DNA of 46,131 bases from Pseudobacteroides sp035370245 (GTDB taxonomy: Bacteria; Bacillota; Clostridia; Acetivibrionales; DSM-2933): NCBI GenBank assembly GCA_035370245.1, contig DAOOVO010000023.1:1-46131 (forward strand), given 5' to 3'. The position numbers and the translations under genes are program-made. This document shows, piece after piece, positions 43,258 to 46,131 of the stretch; positions within the stretch are counted from its first letter, which is position 1, and every line of letters begins with the position of its first letter. Under the pieces are notes generated by a model that was not told the origin of the DNA, ran no database searches, and saw only the letters and a list, made by a program, of their open reading frames with translations.

Positions 43258-43323
43258 TATTAAATACAATTAATCTTTTACATTTATCTTCTTCTAAATG
43301 TAAGATTAATAACGTATTTAATA
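43258..43323. repeat. Palindromic intergenic element, copy 2
   Basis: Outer arms TATTAAATAC (43258-43267) and GTATTTAATA (43314-43323) are perfectly inverted. The inner arms TTAATC(TT)TTACATTT and AAATGTAAGATTAA, and the right flank TAATAACGTATTTAA, match copy 1 at 2161-2230 in the same orientation. Confidence 0.75.
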
Positions 43324-43407
43324 TTAGTTTATAGCTTATGTTTATATTATATACTTCTTTTGTTAAGTTTATATTATGTTTAAGTAAAAATTCATGCATT
43401 TTATATA

Positions 43408-43428
43408 AAATATTAACTGTTAATATTT
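43408..43428. promoter_or_regulatory. Perfect 21-bp palindrome
   Basis: AAATATTAAC-T-GTTAATATTT lies between the ClpE-like terminator and the palindromic element, upstream of the 43-residue gene. Possible operator; no known consensus is matched. Confidence 0.4.
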
Positions 43429-43466
43429 ACATATACCAACTAAACAATGACATTAAACCCATATAA

Positions 43467-43517
43467 ATAAAAAAAGAGCAAACCGGCAACTGCCAATCTG
43501 TCCTTTTTTATTTATAT
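43467..43517 (-). terminator. Terminator of the ClpE-like gene
   Basis: On the minus strand, an A-run, an imperfect GACAGATTGGCA / TGCCGGTTTGCTC stem and a T-run. Confidence 0.7.
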
Positions 43518-43543
43518 TTTTATATTTATTTTATGCCAAATGC

Positions 43544-45865
43544 TTAGCAATCCTTAAGTTTAATTTCACCTTGCTCCACATCAACACATATTCTGCTTCC
43601 CTCTTTAAAAACACCTCTTATGAATGCTTCCGCCAGTTGGTCTTCAATATATTTTTGTATTGTCCTTCTTAAAGGCCTTGCACCATATTTAACATCATAG
43701 CCTTTTTCCAGTATAAATTCCTTAGCTTCATCGCTTACAGTAATTGTCATGTTATTTGCTTTCACATCTTCTTCTACTTCCATAAGCATCAAATCTATAA
43801 TTTTCTTGAGTTCATCCTTACTGAGTTCGGTAAATATTATAATTTCATCCACCCTGTTCAAAAACTCAGGCCTGAATGTTTCTTTTAGCACACTTCTTAC
43901 TTTTGGTTCTAATGCATTATAACCTTCATTGGAAAATCCGATTCCATTTGATTTCATATTTGTCCCTGCATTAGATGTCATTATTATTACAGTATTTTCA
44001 AAGTTAACCACTTTACCGTGACTGTCTGTAAGTCTTCCATCCTCAAGTACTTGCAAGAGCATGTTGAAAACATCAGGGTGAGCCTTTTCTATTTCATCAA
44101 AAAGTATAACCGAATATGGCTTTCTTCTGATCTTTTCAGTAAGCTGTCCTGCATCGTCATATCCTACATACCCCGGAGGTGCTCCGATCAGCTTCGAAAC
44201 AGTATGCTTTTCCATATACTCAGACATATCAAGCCTTATAAGGGCTTCCTCACTTCCAAACAGCTCAACCGAAAGTGCCCTTACCAGCTCCGTTTTCCCT
44301 ACACCTGTAGGACCTATGAATATAAAGGAAGCAGGCTTCTTTTTCTTCTTAAATCCGGCTCTAGTCCTTCTGATAGTTTTTGCTATACTGCTTACAGCCT
44401 GGTTTTGTCCTATTACCCTTTTATGAAGCCTTTCTTCGAGATTTAAAAGCTTCTCCGATTCTATTTCCGTGAGCTTCTGAACAGGAATCTTTGTCCATGC
44501 CTCAATAACATATGCAATATCATCTATTGTAATCTCAACATCCTTGTTCTTTTCCTGTATTTCTCTAATTTTTTCCAGTAGTTTACATTCTCTGACTTTC
44601 AAATCCGCCGCCTTCTGGTAATCCTCTATGGAATCGGCAGAAACGGCATTTTCTTTTTCTTCCTGAACCTTTTTGAGTTCTTCTTTAAGAGCCGTAAGCT
44701 CAACAAGACCGACATTTTTAAGGTTTGCCCTTGATCCGGCTTCATCAATCACATCAATGGCCTTATCCGGTAAAAATCTTTCGGTTATATACCTTTCCGA
44801 TAATTTAGCCGCTGCTTCCAAAACTTCATCAGAAATTTTTACCATATGATATTCTTCATAATAATTTCTTATTCCTTTTAATATCTCAATTGTCTCCTCA
44901 ACTGAAGGTTCATCTACAATAACAGGCTGGAACCTTCTTTCAAGAGCAGAATCCTTTTCTATATGCTTCCTGTATTCTTTTAAAGTGGTAGCTCCTATTA
45001 CCTGAATCTCGCCTCTTGCCAATGCAGGCTTTAATATATTGGCAGCATTCATGGCTCCTTCAGCTTCTCCTGCACCCATTATATTATGAAGCTCATCAAT
45101 AACAAGAATAATGTTTCCTAATGATTTAACCTCATCAAGAATACCTTTCATACGGCTTTCAAACTGACCTCTGAACTGAGTACCCGCTACAATTCCCGTT
45201 AAGTCGAGGAGATACACCTCAACATTAAACAGCTTTGCCGGAACCTGCTTTTCGGCAATCCTGACAGCCAAACCTTCTGCAATAGCTGTTTTTCCTACTC
45301 CGGGCTCACCAATCAATACAGGGTTGTTTTTTGTTCTTCTGTTAAGGATTTGTACCACCCTGTCAATCTCACGGTACCTCCCTATCACTCTGTCCAGCTT
45401 GTTTTCTTTCGCAAGCTCAGTCAAGTTTGTTCCATATAAATCTAAGTACTTCTTTTTCTTAAGATTCTTTTTTTCCTGAGTCTTAGTTTTGGTATTGTTT
45501 TTACTTTCCTTATCTTCAAATGGCTCTTTTGTACGCTCTTTACCGTCTGTTCCATCCTCATTCTTGCTGAAAGCCTTGTTTATAAAGTTGATAAATGGAT
45601 TCGACTGTCCCGACTTATCATTTAAATCATTGATAGAACTTAAATCGGTAAACTCCATATTCTCAAAAAGATTTCCTACCTGTTTATTTAAATTATCAAT
45701 ATCTTCCTCAGTCATTCCCGTTTGGTCCAATAATTGGTTTATCGGCTGTACACCTTGCTTTTTTGCACATGTCAGGCAAAGGCCTTCCTGAACTTGTTTG
45801 CCATTTATAAACCTGGTCATGTAAACAACTGCAAAATTTTCCTTACAAATTGAACACATCATCAT
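43544..45865 (-). CDS. clpE: ClpE-like AAA+ unfoldase with N-terminal zinc finger
   Basis: A Clp/HSP100 ATPase of about 774 residues. The N-terminal CSIC...CLTC zinc finger (C4, C7, C30, C33) replaces the usual Clp N-repeats, which is the ClpE hallmark. Nucleotide domain 1 has Walker A GEPGVGKT (about 186-193) and LVIDELHN. A UVR-like coiled middle region spans about 388-440. Nucleotide domain 2 has GPTGVGKT (about 518-525) and ILFDEIEKAHPD. An NGIGF loop is a plausible ClpP-docking tripeptide. It likely feeds stress-damaged proteins to ClpP. ATG 45865 is chosen because AGGAG is 9 bp upstream; ATG 45874 abuts the RBS. Confidence 0.88.
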   Translation of the reverse strand: MMMCSICKENFAVVYMTRFINGKQVQEGLCLTCAKKQGVQPINQLLDQTGMTEEDIDNLNKQVGNLFENMEFTDLSSINDLNDKSGQSNPFINFINKAFSKNEDGTDGKERTKEPFEDKESKNNTKTKTQEKKNLKKKKYLDLYGTNLTELAKENKLDRVIGRYREIDRVVQILNRRTKNNPVLIGEPGVGKTAIAEGLAVRIAEKQVPAKLFNVEVYLLDLTGIVAGTQFRGQFESRMKGILDEVKSLGNIILVIDELHNIMGAGEAEGAMNAANILKPALARGEIQVIGATTLKEYRKHIEKDSALERRFQPVIVDEPSVEETIEILKGIRNYYEEYHMVKISDEVLEAAAKLSERYITERFLPDKAIDVIDEAGSRANLKNVGLVELTALKEELKKVQEEKENAVSADSIEDYQKAADLKVRECKLLEKIREIQEKNKDVEITIDDIAYVIEAWTKIPVQKLTEIESEKLLNLEERLHKRVIGQNQAVSSIAKTIRRTRAGFKKKKKPASFIFIGPTGVGKTELVRALSVELFGSEEALIRLDMSEYMEKHTVSKLIGAPPGYVGYDDAGQLTEKIRRKPYSVILFDEIEKAHPDVFNMLLQVLEDGRLTDSHGKVVNFENTVIIMTSNAGTNMKSNGIGFSNEGYNALEPKVRSVLKETFRPEFLNRVDEIIIFTELSKDELKKIIDLMLMEVEEDVKANNMTITVSDEAKEFILEKGYDVKYGARPLRRTIQKYIEDQLAEAFIRGVFKEGSRICVDVEQGEIKLKDC

Positions 45866-45953
45866 AATAACCATCTCCTATCTACTGCAGCGAAACTAAA
45901 CATAAACGTGCTCATAAATATAACCTGAATATGTGTTGATTATTTAAAAATTA

Positions 45954-45985
45954 TTGAAATATTAATTGCGAAATAAATATTTCAA
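45954..45985. promoter_or_regulatory. Inverted repeat in the ClpE leader
   Basis: TTGAAATATT (45954-45963) and AATATTTCAA (45976-45985) are perfectly inverted with a 12-bp spacer, between the predicted promoter and the start codon. It does not match the CtsR consensus. Confidence 0.4.
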
Positions 45986-45996
45986 CATTCTTAAAT

Positions 45997-46024
45997 ATTA
46001 TATTATGATAAGTATACCATACAA
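45997..46024 (-). promoter_or_regulatory. Possible promoter of the ClpE-like gene
   Basis: Minus strand, -35 TTGTAT (46019-46024), 16-bp spacer, -10 TATAAT (45997-46002). Confidence 0.5.
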
Positions 46025-46102
46025 TTTGCTTCCGGTCTAATATATATAATAATTAACTATATTTACATATGACAATTAAAATATGATTCCACTGCAATAA
46101 CT

Positions 46103-46117
46103 CCTGTTAAAAACAGG
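46103..46117. other. Small hairpin at the window edge
   Basis: CCTGTT-AAA-AACAGG is a 6-bp stem with a 3-base loop. It may belong to a terminator of a gene outside the window. The rest of 46025-46131 shows no gene. Confidence 0.35.
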
Positions 46118-46131
46118 TAATATCGATCTTT

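Overview
The window is AT-rich, single-copy chromosomal DNA from a low-GC Gram-positive anaerobe of the cellulosome-building Clostridia (Acetivibrio / Pseudobacteroides / Clostridium thermocellum type). The evidence is cohesin- and dockerin-bearing secreted proteins, a trimeric NAD-linked [FeFe]-hydrogenase, a T-box leader before valS, Rex-type operators, strong GGAGG ribosome sites and frequent TTG/GTG starts. I cannot name the species from sequence alone. No CRISPR array, insertion sequence, phage or plasmid genes were seen.

Layout. (1) 141-4709: three tandem plus-strand scaffoldin genes. Two are secreted and carry an N-terminal dockerin followed by three or two cohesins. The third has one cohesin, a Ser/Pro/Asp linker and a C-terminal membrane helix. 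(2) 4804-13229: a ten-gene minus-strand hydrogenase region in two transcription units. The distal unit encodes hydC, an HATPase, a [2Fe-2S] protein, hydB and hydA. The proximal unit encodes a DRTGG protein, an anti-sigma-like kinase, a sensory-type [FeFe]-hydrogenase homologue, a second DRTGG protein and a PHP phosphoesterase. Both promoters are overlapped by Rex-like boxes, and the one at 13333-13350 matches the consensus perfectly. (3) 13408-20251: a copper-amine-oxidase-N-type surface protein frameshifted in its signal peptide, a TGS/uridine-kinase-like protein, a PIG-L deacetylase, prfC and a SEC-C protein. (4) 20427-20909: tRNA-Lys, tRNA-Gln and tRNA-His with their own promoter, then an orphan 3' fragment of a glycyl-tRNA synthetase gene. 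(5) 21004-24300: a large secreted M4 metalloprotease with kelch-like repeats and two C-terminal dockerin modules. (6) 24606-33352: a small membrane protein, nadE, an MMPL/RND exporter, valS, and a small two-helix membrane protein preceded by a valine T-box with its promoter. (7) 33819-37875: a small membrane protein with an acidic Thr-containing tail, a membrane Ser/Thr kinase, a convergent FHA protein and a divergent HTH-like protein separated from it by a 12-bp tandem repeat. (8) 38043-45865: argJ, cheW, a putative amidase, a PhoB/PhoR-type two-component pair, an unlisted 43-residue ORF and a ClpE-like chaperone.

How it fits together. The scaffoldins and the dockerin protease are extracellular assembly parts. 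The hydrogenase region couples NADH and ferredoxin redox state to H2 production, with apparent NADH/NAD+ sensing by Rex and a possible H2-sensing branch. The kinase, acidic-tail and FHA genes look like a compact phosphothreonine signalling set. The best candidates for undescribed biology are that set, the scaffoldin cluster with N-terminal dockerins, the double-dockerin protease, and an intergenic palindromic element found at two distant places (2161-2230 and 43258-43323).
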